Assembly: GCA_025153775.1 (NCBI GenBank)
Contig: JAOALC010000001.1
Location: 186,001-250,000 of the forward strand
Length of the DNA stretch: 64,000 bases
From: SAR92 clade bacterium H231
GTDB lineage: Bacteria; Pseudomonadota; Gammaproteobacteria; Pseudomonadales; Porticoccaceae
Direction: 5' to 3'
Made by a program: the position numbers and the translations under genes. This document shows, one piece after another, positions 55,410 to 64,000 of this stretch (within the stretch, counting starts at the first letter, position 1; the number at the start of each line of letters is the position of its first letter). The notes below the pieces were generated by a model. The model did not search any database. It saw nothing but the letters and a program-made list of their open reading frames with translations, and was not told where the DNA came from.

Positions 55410-57023
55410 TTACTCAGTATCAGGTAGTAGTTTGCCGGGATTCATCTGTCCCCTGGGGTCAAACAGTTCGCACAGGTTATTAATTGCAGCAATGCCAAGC
55501 GCTCCTTTCTCTGCCGGCAGATACTGGCGATGGTCTGCCCCTACACCATGCTGGTGACTTATGGTGCCGCCGCAGGCAACAATCTGTTCGGCACCAGCTG
55601 CCTTAAGTTTATGCCAGCGCTGCAGTGCTTGCTCATAGCTGTCGCCAAAGCGATACACATAGGTTGTATAGATACTGGAACCCTGCCTATAGACATGGCT
55701 GAGGTGGGTGTAGGCATGTACCTGTTCTCCCTCATCCGCCAAGCCTGTGCGAATAGCCTGCTCAATACTCTCCATTGATTCTGTTACCCGAGACCAGTCA
55801 ACTGCAGTCTCCATGGTATCCACAGCATAGCCAGCAGAACCCAGGGGGTCGCGCACATAGGGCGCGCGAAAACGACCATGGGCCCAGTTATCACCAAGTC
55901 CCGATTGATCTGCCACAGCACCCTGGCTGGCACAGATTTCCAGAGCTGTTGCATGGTTAAAATCACATTGTTTCTGGCTGCCAGTTACTGCAAAGGTCAT
56001 CATTACCTTGCCTGAGCCTATGCCTTTTTCTGCCAGCGAAGCTTCAAGTGCTGCCACGCCCGCGGTATTTTCGCCTGCGCCCATATGCAGCAGACTTATG
56101 GTTTCCAGTGGATTGCTCAGGCGCACCATAGATAGAGCGACACGCTGCTGCACCAGTTCTCTGGCCGCAGTTAAGCCGGCGTCCCAGGATGGGAAAAATG
56201 CTACTTGAAATTGCTCTGCCTGAGGGACTGGGGTTACGCGCACCACAACCTCAGTAATAATACCCATGCGACCCTCGGAACCCAGAACCATTTCGCGGAT
56301 ATCTGGCCCCGCAGAGGATGCTGGAATGGTGGGGATATCCATAGTGCCCTTAAGGGTCTCCATACTGCCACCGGCAAATAATGCTTCTATACGGCCATAG
56401 TGCAATGACTGCTGGCCGCTGGATCTACTGGCAACCCAGCCACCTACAGTTGATAGCTCCCAGGATTGAGGGAAATGCCCCAGGGTAAAGCCCTCGGCCT
56501 TGAGCTGAGCTTCGATTTCTGGGCCAGGGGTTCCGGCTCCAAATCTGGCCAGTTGACTTTCTCGGTCGAGAGAAATCAGTTTATTCATTTTCGCCATACT
56601 GATGGTCAATATGGGACGATCGCTGGCATTGGGATTAATATGCCCAACCACAGAGGTGCCACCGCCATAGGGAATCACATCAATATTTTTATCCGCGGCA
56701 AACTGCAGTAACTCGCGCACCTGCGCGGATGATTCAGGCAGGGCAACTCCATCGGGGAAGGTGTCTACATTGCCGCTGTGCATGGCTAGCCAATCCGGCA
56801 GGCTCTGGCCGCGGGCATGGCGCACACGGGTCTCGGCATCTAGGCTGATCAGCGGATGGGCAGCCAATCGCGAGTCAGGCACTTTGGCAACCACCTCAGA
56901 TAGACTGGCTTCAGGCAGTGAAATAGAGGGCCCAACCAGCGCGCCCAGAAGCATTTTTAAGCCGCTGTTTAACTCCATACTCAAATCACTATTTTCATTC
57001 CCCCAGCCATTCCAAAGCCGCAT
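55410..57023 (-). CDS. FAD-linked oxidase, alkyl-DHAP synthase-like
   Basis: 537 aa VAO/PCMH-type flavoprotein. FAD-binding region with VIPYGGGTSVVGHI, followed by GHFPQSWELSTVGGWVASRS and MVLGSEGRMGIITEV. The C-terminal cap has THLSHVYRQGSSIY and GTISHQHGVGADHR (SHQHGVG 489-495). This order matches alkyldihydroxyacetonephosphate synthase (AGPS), whose motif is THHHGVG; here the middle histidine is Gln. Glycolate- or lactate-type oxidases of the same superfamily are the alternative. ATG 57023 has AAAGG upstream. It heads a minus-strand run with the GlpD-like and FGGY genes, divergent from araC. Confidence 0.85.
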   Translation of the reverse strand: MRLWNGWGNENSDLSMELNSGLKMLLGALVGPSISLPEASLSEVVAKVPDSRLAAHPLISLDAETRVRHARGQSLPDWLAMHSGNVDTFPDGVALPESSAQVRELLQFAADKNIDVIPYGGGTSVVGHINPNASDRPILTISMAKMNKLISLDRESQLARFGAGTPGPEIEAQLKAEGFTLGHFPQSWELSTVGGWVASRSSGQQSLHYGRIEALFAGGSMETLKGTMDIPTIPASSAGPDIREMVLGSEGRMGIITEVVVRVTPVPQAEQFQVAFFPSWDAGLTAARELVQQRVALSMVRLSNPLETISLLHMGAGENTAGVAALEASLAEKGIGSGKVMMTFAVTGSQKQCDFNHATALEICASQGAVADQSGLGDNWAHGRFRAPYVRDPLGSAGYAVDTMETAVDWSRVTESMESIEQAIRTGLADEGEQVHAYTHLSHVYRQGSSIYTTYVYRFGDSYEQALQRWHKLKAAGAEQIVACGGTISHQHGVGADHRQYLPAEKGALGIAAINNLCELFDPRGQMNPGKLLPDTE

Positions 57024-57274
57024 ACTGTTCACCTTTATAGATATTATTTTTAGTTTAAAGGCATAGAAAAAATGCCCGTTGGTGACTAAACTCTGACAAT
57101 GTTAAGGGCCAGACAGATACCCTAAGCAGCAGAGTCAAGTCATACTATAATCATTGATCTTTATAATAAAGCGGTGGTTGAAATGATCACTGTCGCAGTA
57201 CGACAGGGCAGTCACCATTTCGGTCATTCAAAGGTCGGGTACAGGTATTTAGTGACAGGATAACGAACAGATAT

Positions 57275-58297
57275 ATGTTGAACACCAGTGGCGATAGCCT
57301 GGCTTCAGTGCCCGCTATTAATCAATATCTTAAATCGGCACAGGCTTGCGGGGTAGATTATTTCCCTCTGCTTGAGCAGGTCGGTATAGATGTGGAAATA
57401 TTGGCGGACAATAATAAACATATCCCCGCAGCTGCAATGGAATATCTGCTGGAGTTACTTATAGATGCAAGCGGTGACCAGTGTTTTGGTCTGCACGCCT
57501 CTAGGTTTATTGAGCCTTGGTCCTATTCGGTACTGGGCTATATCTGTATGAACTGTTCTACCCTGCGCATGATTCAGGCCAAGATTCCTATCTATGAAAA
57601 AATTGTCGGTGATATGGGGGTGACCAATGTAACCGTTGCCGGTGGTTTTGCCCTGCAGAGCTGGCATTGCAAATTCGATAGCCCCCAGGCCAAACGCCAT
57701 GAGGTTGAGCACGTGCTGGGCTCATGGGTGACCTATGCGCGCAACTTCCTTAATTTTGAACCCCATGATGAGGTGTGGCTTGAGCATGAACCACCCACTG
57801 ACCCAGCTCTGCTGACGGACTATGCCGAGGTGTTTGGTTGCGAGGTTTTATTTAATCAGCCTTCCAGTGGCCTGCGCATCCGGGAGTCGAAGCTGGATAT
57901 GCCTCTGCCTCAGGCCAATGAAAAGCTGCTGGAGATGTTACTTGAACACGCCACAGTGCTGCTGGCAGAGATTACTCAGCACCAGCTGGTATCAGATCAG
58001 GTAAAGAGTTTGCTGCGCCTAATGCTTAAGCAGCAGACGCCCTCCAGCGCAGTAATTGCCGAAAAACTGGGTATAAGCAGTCGCACTTTGCAGCGCAAGC
58101 TGGGGGAAGAGGGCACCCATTACAAAGATGTGCTCAATGAGCTGCGCCTGGAGTTGGCCCTGTATTATTTGAAAAACACCCAGCTCAATCTGGAGAGTAT
58201 TGCCTATGAGCTGGGCTATGCCGAGGCGCGGTCTTTCTATCGCAGCTTTAAACAGTGGACTGGCCGCACCGCAGGTTCTTACCGCAGCGATCACTGA
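57275..58297 (+). CDS. AraC family transcriptional regulator
   Basis: 340 aa. N-terminal Arabinose_bd-like sensor domain (about 20-205, PF12625 type, as in OruR/ArgR-like regulators) and a C-terminal double helix-turn-helix (about 240-335: KLGISSRTLQRKLGEEG and ESIAYELGYAEARSFYRSFKQWTG). It is divergent from the AGPS-GlpD-FGGY run across 242 bases that hold two TATAAT sequences (57146-57151, 57162-57167), so local control of that run is likely. Its stop abuts the convergent epimerase stop with no gap. Confidence 0.92.
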   Translation: MLNTSGDSLASVPAINQYLKSAQACGVDYFPLLEQVGIDVEILADNNKHIPAAAMEYLLELLIDASGDQCFGLHASRFIEPWSYSVLGYICMNCSTLRMIQAKIPIYEKIVGDMGVTNVTVAGGFALQSWHCKFDSPQAKRHEVEHVLGSWVTYARNFLNFEPHDEVWLEHEPPTDPALLTDYAEVFGCEVLFNQPSSGLRIRESKLDMPLPQANEKLLEMLLEHATVLLAEITQHQLVSDQVKSLLRLMLKQQTPSSAVIAEKLGISSRTLQRKLGEEGTHYKDVLNELRLELALYYLKNTQLNLESIAYELGYAEARSFYRSFKQWTGRTAGSYRSDH

Positions 58298-59275
58298 TTA
58301 TTTAATAAGCCCCTGTTCCTGAGCCCAGAGTTTAGAGTGCTGCATACCTTCCTCAAATGGCATCTCTGGCTTCCAGCCCAGTATTCTCTCTGCTTTGGCT
58401 ATGCTAAACCAACTCTTGGTGCACAGCTGAACCACAGTTGCTGTGGAGGCTTCATTTACTCCACCGGTGAGATTGGCAATTTTGGTAGCCACTGTGGCTG
58501 CGATTAGTGCCAGCCTGGTGGATACAGCCAGAGGCCCAGATTTATTCATCCAGCTGTAATGATGGCTAAAGAACTCCCTGGTGGTGATATAACCCTCACA
58601 GGAAAGGTTAAAAATTTCCCCTCTGGCCTCTTTGGTGGATACAGCCAGAGCAATACCACGAATAAGATCGTCTATATAGATAGGGCGGAAGAATCCCTCA
58701 CCTTTGGCCGGCAGCATAAACTGTCCTTTGTTAATGGCTTCTATAGGCAGGATGACCCAGGGGCGGCTGCCGGGGCCATAGACATCTCCCGGGCGAATAA
58801 TTACTAGCTCCATGGCACTGTTGGCGGTAGCTGTCAGCACTGCATGTTCGGAAGCCAGTTTGGTTAGCACATAGCTGCCGCCATCTGCATGAACTGGCTG
58901 AGTTTCATCTAGCTCTCCCTGTGCCGAGTTGCCGTAAGCCACTACGGAGGAAATGTGCACAAAGCGCCGCACCTTATATTTTTCCGCTGCGGCAACCAAA
59001 TTGCCTGTAGCCTCCACATTGACTCGCCACATATCCCCATCTGGGATTGAATTGGATACCAGTGCTGCAGTGTGAATGACTACATCAGCATCTTTGAGTT
59101 GCTGGCTTATGGTCTCTGGTTGGGCAATATCGCCCTGAATAATATCCTCACCATTGCCGCAGAGGTCGACGCCTACCACCTCAATACCCTGTGCCTTGTA
59201 GTGGTGCATCAGTTGGTTGCCAATAAAGCCATTGGCGCCGGTAATCAATACTTTTTTGGGTAGTTTCTGACCCAT
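58298..59275 (-). CDS. NAD-dependent epimerase/dehydratase family protein
   Basis: 325 aa extended SDR. Cofactor motif ITGANGFIG (about 11-19), acidic residue after strand 2 (VVGVDLCG) favouring NAD, and the catalytic YxxxK as YVLTK. The C-terminal substrate domain (about 200-320) resembles 3-beta-hydroxysteroid dehydrogenase/isomerase-like members. AAAGGA lies about 9 bases before the ATG. It is 20 bases downstream of the SDR gene, so they form a pair. Substrate unknown. Confidence 0.85.
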   Translation of the reverse strand: MGQKLPKKVLITGANGFIGNQLMHHYKAQGIEVVGVDLCGNGEDIIQGDIAQPETISQQLKDADVVIHTAALVSNSIPDGDMWRVNVEATGNLVAAAEKYKVRRFVHISSVVAYGNSAQGELDETQPVHADGGSYVLTKLASEHAVLTATANSAMELVIIRPGDVYGPGSRPWVILPIEAINKGQFMLPAKGEGFFRPIYIDDLIRGIALAVSTKEARGEIFNLSCEGYITTREFFSHHYSWMNKSGPLAVSTRLALIAATVATKIANLTGGVNEASTATVVQLCTKSWFSIAKAERILGWKPEMPFEEGMQHSKLWAQEQGLIK

Positions 59276-59295
59276 GATAGTTGTCCTTTATAGTT

Positions 59296-60099
59296 TTATT
59301 GTGCGGAGAATTGGCTCAGATTTTTGCGATAAAAACTGCCAGCAATTTTGGCCAGTGCCATTTTTGAAAACAGATGGGTAATGGCTGCCGTAAACCGATT
59401 AGAGAGGCCCGGAATCCATAGGGCTCTGCCCTTAAGGCAGGCATCAATGCCCTGTTCTGCCACTTGAGATGCTGACTGCATCATGCCTGCAGGTATGGCC
59501 AGTTTGGCTCCTTGATCAGGGTTATCCATCATTTTGGTCGCCGTATAACCTGGGCAGAGTGCAGTCACTGTAATTCCTGTGCCTGCAGCATTGAGCTCAT
59601 CGTGCAGCGCCTGGGAAAAGGACAGCACAAAGGCCTTGGTTGCCGCATAGATATTTTGGTTAGGGATGGGCATCCAGCCAGCCAGCGAGGCTACATTGAG
59701 TATATGGCCACCCTGTCTGGAGGCCATATCATTGGCAAATAGGTGGCTGAGCGATGTCAGTGCCAGCATATTGACGGTCATCATTTTTTCCTGGTCAGCC
59801 AGACTGAGGTCGGTAAAAAAACCATTGTGTAGCAGCCCGGCGTTATTGATCAGGAAATCCACCTCCAGCCCCTGTTTTTGGGTGGCTTTAAAAAGAGTTT
59901 GGGCTGCCTTTGCCTTGGATAGATCGCAACTGATTACTGTGCATTTAATCCCATGTTCTGCCACCAGAGATGCGCTGATTTCATTGAGCACGGCCTCGCG
60001 CCGTGCCACCAAGACAAGATGATAGCCGCGGCTTGCTAAAACCTTACAGAACTCTAAGCCTATGCCGTCAGAGGCGCCTGTTACTAATGCTGTAGTCAT
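59296..60099 (-). CDS. Classical-type short-chain dehydrogenase/reductase
   Basis: 267 aa. Cofactor motif TGASDGIG (7-14), NNAG, catalytic Ser in LNVASLAG and YAATK. An arginine pair (VARREAV) after strand 2 suggests NADPH preference. The C-terminal part (about 230-267) is hydrophobic/basic and could touch the membrane, as in DltE/DHRS7B-like reductases of lipid substrates. In eukaryotic ether-lipid synthesis an SDR reduces alkyl-DHAP, which makes the nearby AGPS-like protein notable. AAGGGGAA is just upstream of the ATG. It lies 14 bases after the DUF3604 gene. Confidence 0.88.
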   Translation of the reverse strand: MTTALVTGASDGIGLEFCKVLASRGYHLVLVARREAVLNEISASLVAEHGIKCTVISCDLSKAKAAQTLFKATQKQGLEVDFLINNAGLLHNGFFTDLSLADQEKMMTVNMLALTSLSHLFANDMASRQGGHILNVASLAGWMPIPNQNIYAATKAFVLSFSQALHDELNAAGTGITVTALCPGYTATKMMDNPDQGAKLAIPAGMMQSASQVAEQGIDACLKGRALWIPGLSNRFTAAITHLFSKMALAKIAGSFYRKNLSQFSAQ

Positions 60100-60113
60100 A
60101 ATATTCCCCTTGA

Positions 60114-62390
60114 TTATTTTTTATAGTCGACGAAAATTGGTGAAGACCAGGCCCGCTGGCTCCGGGGTTCATGGCATTCGTCATTGATATCGACCCTGTA
60201 GTCGCCAAAGCACATATCTGTATCCACCGCCTGGCCATTTTCGTCAAAGCTGGTGCGCAGATTGCCGCCATTGATCGTGGCGACCGGCTCTTCCAGTGCG
60301 CGCACATAGTAGAGAGCGTCGCGCCCCTCTGCGACAAAGTCAGGATCTTCAAATTCGATAGTGCAGCCATCTGCTGAGGGCGCGCATTCAAATACTCTCC
60401 AGCTATCTTCGATCAGAGCTGGAATTGATTCGCCAGCCACTGCTTGGGGGCGAATTTTAATCACTTCGATACGATCAATTTGATAGCGCTCATCCGATGG
60501 GTAGTAGCATTCACCCTGAGCCATTTTTTGCAGATGCTGTTTTTCCAGCGCATTGACCACATAGTCAGGGCAGCCGGGCAACTGTTTAAACGAGCCAATG
60601 GCTTTGGCGCGAAAGCGCGGTATTGAGTCTATAGTCACCTCACTGCCCATGGGTATGACGGTGTCAGCCTGCAATAGGTCAAACCACAGCAGCATGCGGT
60701 GGCCACTGGTGCCATAGACTTCACGCCGCTGCATAGCATCCCAGATCGCACCTCGACTGCGGCCCTGAGAATGAACTGCGGCCAAGCCACCCACATTTAG
60801 GAATGAGGTGGTGCGCTCAAATTCCGAGGCAAATAGCTTGGCGCTAACCGGGTCAATCTGGTCGGCGCGCAGTGATTGCGAGGCATATTCACTTCTGACT
60901 GCGGAGCTGGCAAAGATAGTTTCCCAAAACGGGCTGCGCACGCCGGTGACATCCGAGGTGTTTAGGCGCTGTTGCTGCTTAAAGCCATGACCGGCTCGGG
61001 CCGAATGGGTATCTGTGGAGCCGATAAAGCCCCAGCGATAGCGCAGTGGGTTTTCAGGGTCGTCGTGATTCTGTATGGCCAGACCATATTGCACAGACTT
61101 TTGTGGACGGTAGTTAAAGGCGGGTAGATAAACATCGCGCGCCTGTCCTGCGTCCAGCCAATCTTCCGCCGTACTGCCGGGAACCGTCATAAAGCCCTGA
61201 ATACCATCTACCTGAACAAAATTATGTCGAGCCTCCTCGGCTCTAGCATCACAGTCTGCTGCGCTATTATCTTCCACCAGACAGCGCTGGCGAATAATCT
61301 CGCCGGCCTGCCAGCAGCTGGGCAGATAGTTTGGCTGGGGCTCTGGGCAGACCCATTCCCCGGCATTGTTGAGTTCTCGCACAGCAAAATCTCGAAACTG
61401 TTCGGAGTTGCCATGACCGGAATAAACTTCAATTAAGCGGGTTTTTTCTTCATCGGTATTTTCAGCGGTTAGCTGATGACTCCAGTTCGAATTGGGCGGG
61501 CTGTAGAATCCCCAGGCTGTACCATGGGGCACTACCATATTGTCAAAACCCCATTCATCGAGTTTGGCAAATAGCTCACCGGGGGTGGCTGCGGTTTCAT
61601 AACATTCCAGCGGCAGATCCGGGCTGGCTGCTTGGGGATCACAGGCAGGTACGGCAGCCATCTGCATCACCCAGTCATTATAAGAAGCGTAGTAATCGCG
61701 ATGGCGCGGGTCCAATAGCCCCAGCAGACTGGACTGTTTTCCCGAGCCGGAACGAGCGGCCACAGTGGCAACCCCTACGCCAACAGAGGCTATAGGGCGC
61801 GCTGGCAGCTTGTCGATACTGTCATCTTTAAACAGCACATTGTGGTGGCCGTAATGGTTTGCTGCAGTACCTCCTACCTGGGTCCACTCCCAGCCTACAA
61901 AGGCAGCAATATCCGGGTTGGCGGGGTCTCCTGCCAGGCGGTTGCACTGCTGCACTGAGTCAATGCCATCGCGCCACTGGCGCGGGGTGAAGCTCTCCGC
62001 GTGATCGGTAAGAAAGTAGAAATCCAGCTGTGACACAAAACGCGCATAGTCACAGGCATAGGCGGGTGGATAGGCTCCGGAGGCCCCGTGCATCATGGGT
62101 AGGCTATACATAAAGGCATCGGCCGAGTTGGTGGTATGTACATGGGTATCACCAAACAGTATCTGCTTATCGTCTCTTGTGGCGCCCACGGCTCGCTGGG
62201 CTATCACTTCTGAGGGCAGGCTGGCCTCGGTGACCTGACCAAACTCCAGAGGAGTTTCGCTCCAGGCCTGATCCGGGTCGGGGAAGTAGCCAGGCAGTAG
62301 TCTGTAAGCCGCATCTGGCGCTATGCCAGAGAAGAAGATAATGGCGACCGCAGCCACCCCTGCGGTGATCATTAATACCCGTTGCAACAT
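60114..62390 (-). CDS. DUF3604 protein, predicted PHP-like metallohydrolase
   Basis: 758 aa. N-terminal membrane anchor or signal (about 5-25), so it acts outside the cytoplasm. Conserved polar motifs appear in order: GDTHVHTT (H83, H85), FLTDH (D129, H130), VGWEWT (E168), GHHN (H182/H183), VPHGT (H289), EVYSGHG (E321, H327), GSTDTH (D460, H462). That order (HxH, DH, E, H, H, DxH) is what PHP phosphoesterases use to bind metals; this is my inference, the family is formally of unknown function. The rest, including the beta-rich C-terminus (about 560-758), has no recognised domain. HupE-like permease and SurA-N-like genes precede it on the same strand. AGAGGA lies before the ATG. Confidence 0.85.
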   Translation of the reverse strand: MLQRVLMITAGVAAVAIIFFSGIAPDAAYRLLPGYFPDPDQAWSETPLEFGQVTEASLPSEVIAQRAVGATRDDKQILFGDTHVHTTNSADAFMYSLPMMHGASGAYPPAYACDYARFVSQLDFYFLTDHAESFTPRQWRDGIDSVQQCNRLAGDPANPDIAAFVGWEWTQVGGTAANHYGHHNVLFKDDSIDKLPARPIASVGVGVATVAARSGSGKQSSLLGLLDPRHRDYYASYNDWVMQMAAVPACDPQAASPDLPLECYETAATPGELFAKLDEWGFDNMVVPHGTAWGFYSPPNSNWSHQLTAENTDEEKTRLIEVYSGHGNSEQFRDFAVRELNNAGEWVCPEPQPNYLPSCWQAGEIIRQRCLVEDNSAADCDARAEEARHNFVQVDGIQGFMTVPGSTAEDWLDAGQARDVYLPAFNYRPQKSVQYGLAIQNHDDPENPLRYRWGFIGSTDTHSARAGHGFKQQQRLNTSDVTGVRSPFWETIFASSAVRSEYASQSLRADQIDPVSAKLFASEFERTTSFLNVGGLAAVHSQGRSRGAIWDAMQRREVYGTSGHRMLLWFDLLQADTVIPMGSEVTIDSIPRFRAKAIGSFKQLPGCPDYVVNALEKQHLQKMAQGECYYPSDERYQIDRIEVIKIRPQAVAGESIPALIEDSWRVFECAPSADGCTIEFEDPDFVAEGRDALYYVRALEEPVATINGGNLRTSFDENGQAVDTDMCFGDYRVDINDECHEPRSQRAWSSPIFVDYKK

Positions 62391-62430
62391 AATGGCGTCC
62401 TCTGTTTATGGTTATAAATTCTTTTTATTA

Positions 62431-63660
62431 TTAGCCAATGGCTGGGCCATAGCTTCGGGCTACAAACCAATATAACCCTAAACCGCAGAGCAGGGCAGAG
62501 CAAACCTCTGCTGCTGCAGCGGTAAAGTCTCTGTAGCGCTTTAGCCTTAGATAGCAGATCCAGACTGCAGCAACAATCAGTAGCTGCCCCAACTCTACTC
62601 CTATATTGAAACCTAACAGCGCAGGCCATAGCTGTTCGCTTGGCAGGCCTACCTCTTGCAAAATAGCAGCAAAGCCAAAACCATGAATAAGGCCAAAGGC
62701 GAGGCTGAGCAATGGTCTTATCTGAATAGTGCTGCGGCCATGGTTAGCAGGCAGATAACTCAGAGTGAATATAATCAGGCCGACAAAGCTAATAACCGGC
62801 AGTGTTGATGGCACCAGCTGACTCACAGATAGCATTGTCATCAGTGCCAGAATCGCTGTGGCCCCATAGGCTATTTGTCGATTGACTCCAGTCCGGCAGC
62901 CAATGTTTTCGGCAGCTACCAGAGCTATGGTAAAGCCTATTAGGGCCTCCACAATGGCCGTTTCAGGGGTAACCCAGCCCAGCACTGCCAGACTAAGGGT
63001 AATACTGTGGCCCAGAGTAAAACCGCTCACCAGCCAGATTACATCGCGGAGACTGCGCAGCATCAGCAGCAGGGCCAGCAGAAAAGCTATATGGTCTAGG
63101 CCGGTAAAGATATGCTCCATACCCAGCGCTGTGTATTGCAGAAAAGCTTGCCGGAAACTGGTCGACCAGTCGGAGTCACCGGTTTCTATAACTTGTTGTT
63201 GGCGACCTTCGGTAAATAGATACTCCAATGGCGCTCGGTTATCTATCCCAATGCGCGCGTAATGGATATGAGATGATACAAGGCTAAAAAAGCTGCCAAT
63301 TTGAATTTCTGGAGCTATATCTTGCAGAGCTCTGGCACAGCTATAGGTGGCTGCAATTCTCAGATAGCCCGGTTCTGCAGTCATAGCTTGCAATGGAGCT
63401 CTCGCTGAACACTGGGCTCCTGCTTGCCTGACCTCTATAGTTTTTTCCAGATGGCTGATCAGAGAGGCCTCGTTGCTGAGATTATCATTAGGTTGAAACC
63501 TTGTGGCCTCTCGCTCTTTGAGGGTAAATAGCATACTGAGATTTTGCTGATCTATGCTCCACGAAGAAAACGACTGGCTGCGATTATGGGCTTCCGCAGG
63601 CAAGATTATTGCGATGCTCAGCAGGATAATGGTTGAGAAAAGCCGTCGCAGGGGGATCAT
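62431..63660 (-). CDS. HupE/UreJ family permease with extracytoplasmic N-terminal domain
   Basis: 409 aa. Signal peptide (LFSTIILLSIAIILPAEAH), an extracytoplasmic beta-rich domain (about 25-155), then six or seven membrane helices with the HupE signature HIFTGLDHIAFLLALLLML (H-x3-G-x-D-H) and a later LIHGFGFAAIL containing another histidine and glycine motif. HupE/UreJ proteins carry nickel or cobalt; this fused branch is uncharacterised. ATG 63660 overlaps the stop of the preceding gene (ATGA), which fixes the start over an upstream alternative at 63675. It lies 40 bases before the DUF3604 gene and is likely co-transcribed. Confidence 0.87.
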   Translation of the reverse strand: MIPLRRLFSTIILLSIAIILPAEAHNRSQSFSSWSIDQQNLSMLFTLKEREATRFQPNDNLSNEASLISHLEKTIEVRQAGAQCSARAPLQAMTAEPGYLRIAATYSCARALQDIAPEIQIGSFFSLVSSHIHYARIGIDNRAPLEYLFTEGRQQQVIETGDSDWSTSFRQAFLQYTALGMEHIFTGLDHIAFLLALLLMLRSLRDVIWLVSGFTLGHSITLSLAVLGWVTPETAIVEALIGFTIALVAAENIGCRTGVNRQIAYGATAILALMTMLSVSQLVPSTLPVISFVGLIIFTLSYLPANHGRSTIQIRPLLSLAFGLIHGFGFAAILQEVGLPSEQLWPALLGFNIGVELGQLLIVAAVWICYLRLKRYRDFTAAAAEVCSALLCGLGLYWFVARSYGPAIG

Positions 63661-64000
63661 TGTATGGCAATCCATCGAATATCTGCGCTGTTGCGAAGCT
63701 GAGTCAGGTACTCTTCAAATCCGGAACTGATATCGCTATCTGTGGCAGTGGCTGTGGAGAGAGATTCAATATTCAGCCCAGCAAGCACAGATTGTAGGAC
63801 GGCGGCGCGGAGTTTTTGGTTGGTTCTCAATAACTCTGTATCTGAAGCATATTGAACCAAAAGCTCCTCTTGAATAAGCCTCTGCAATACCAGCTCCCGG
63901 TCTTGATCATTTAGTTCACCGCGCTTGCCGCTGGCTAACAAACTGAGTGCCCTTTGGTAATCTAACTGGCGGATAGGGCTGTGATTGACCCTGGCCACAT
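63657..64000 (-). CDS. SurA-N-like chaperone domain protein, 5' end outside window
   Basis: The frame runs off the right edge; about 113 residues are visible to the stop. The start VARVNHSPIRQLDYQRAL matches the beginning of mature SurA/parvulin-type proteins (VAxVNGxPI), then comes LNDQDRELVLQRLIQEELLVQ, the conserved SurA-N helix, and then almost at once FEEYLTQLRNSADIRW, which normally ends such proteins. The parvulin isomerase domain usually between these parts is missing. A signal peptide would lie outside the window. The stop overlaps the HupE-like start, so the two are coupled. Confidence 0.7.
   Translation of the reverse strand, partial: VARVNHSPIRQLDYQRALSLLASGKRGELNDQDRELVLQRLIQEELLVQYASDTELLRTNQKLRAAVLQSVLAGLNIESLSTATATDSDISSGFEEYLTQLRNSADIRWIAIQ

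Overview
The window is chromosomal DNA from a Gammaproteobacterium, probably a marine heterotroph near the SAR92/Porticoccaceae or Halieaceae groups (inference from gene content, not tested by search). Conserved blocks support the class: dsbC-hom-thrC, rpsT/murJ, ribF-ileS-lspA-fkpB-ispH, and hslVU-DUF971-ubiE-ubiJ-ubiB-hisI-hisE-tatABC. Base composition looks balanced and even. Genes are tightly packed, and I see no rRNA, tRNA, CRISPR array, insertion sequence or prophage.

Layout. 0.1-2.8 kb: a voltage-gated K+ channel with a zinc ribbon, comM and ubiK. 2.9-5.9 kb: a nitrogen block in which NtrC-like sites and a sigma-54 promoter drive a TorF-type porin, glnK and amtB, followed by a terminator and a second PII gene. 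6-9.7 kb: dsbC and threonine synthesis (hom-thrC). 9.9-17.8 kb: rpsT, murJ and the ribF-ileS-lspA-fkpB-ispH run. 17.8-28.9 kb: glucose catabolism by the Entner-Doudoroff route (pgi; edd-glk-eda-zwf-pgl; gap-pyk; hexR) with HexR-type operators. 29-34 kb: acs, a phosphodiesterase-like protein, a small XRE regulator, a LysE exporter and a Tag-like glycosylase. 34.3-38.2 kb: a TPP riboswitch and a four-gene thiamine uptake and salvage operon. 38.2-47 kb: msrB, yajQ-like, ychJ-like, then tatABC, his, ubi and hslVU genes on the minus strand. 47-52 kb: two class III aminotransferases, a DUF2459 protein and succinate-semialdehyde dehydrogenase. 52-60 kb: an AraC-associated group of a sugar/polyol kinase, a GlpD-like oxidase, an alkyl-DHAP-synthase-like flavoenzyme, an epimerase and an SDR. 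60-64 kb: a DUF3604 protein, a HupE-like permease and a SurA-N-like protein cut by the window edge.

How the parts work together. Glucose is phosphorylated by Glk, oxidised by Zwf/Pgl, split by Edd/Eda and finished by Gap/Pyk, and one repressor (HexR) appears to see both divergent control regions. The nitrogen block couples an outer-membrane pore to ammonium uptake and PII sensing. The thiamine operon covers outer-membrane uptake, a binding protein, an inner-membrane transporter and a kinase.

The two places I consider most likely to hold undescribed biology are the DUF3604-HupE-SurA-N set, where DUF3604 shows a PHP-like series of metal ligands, and the AGPS/GlpD/FGGY/SDR set, which resembles an ether-glycerolipid pathway.
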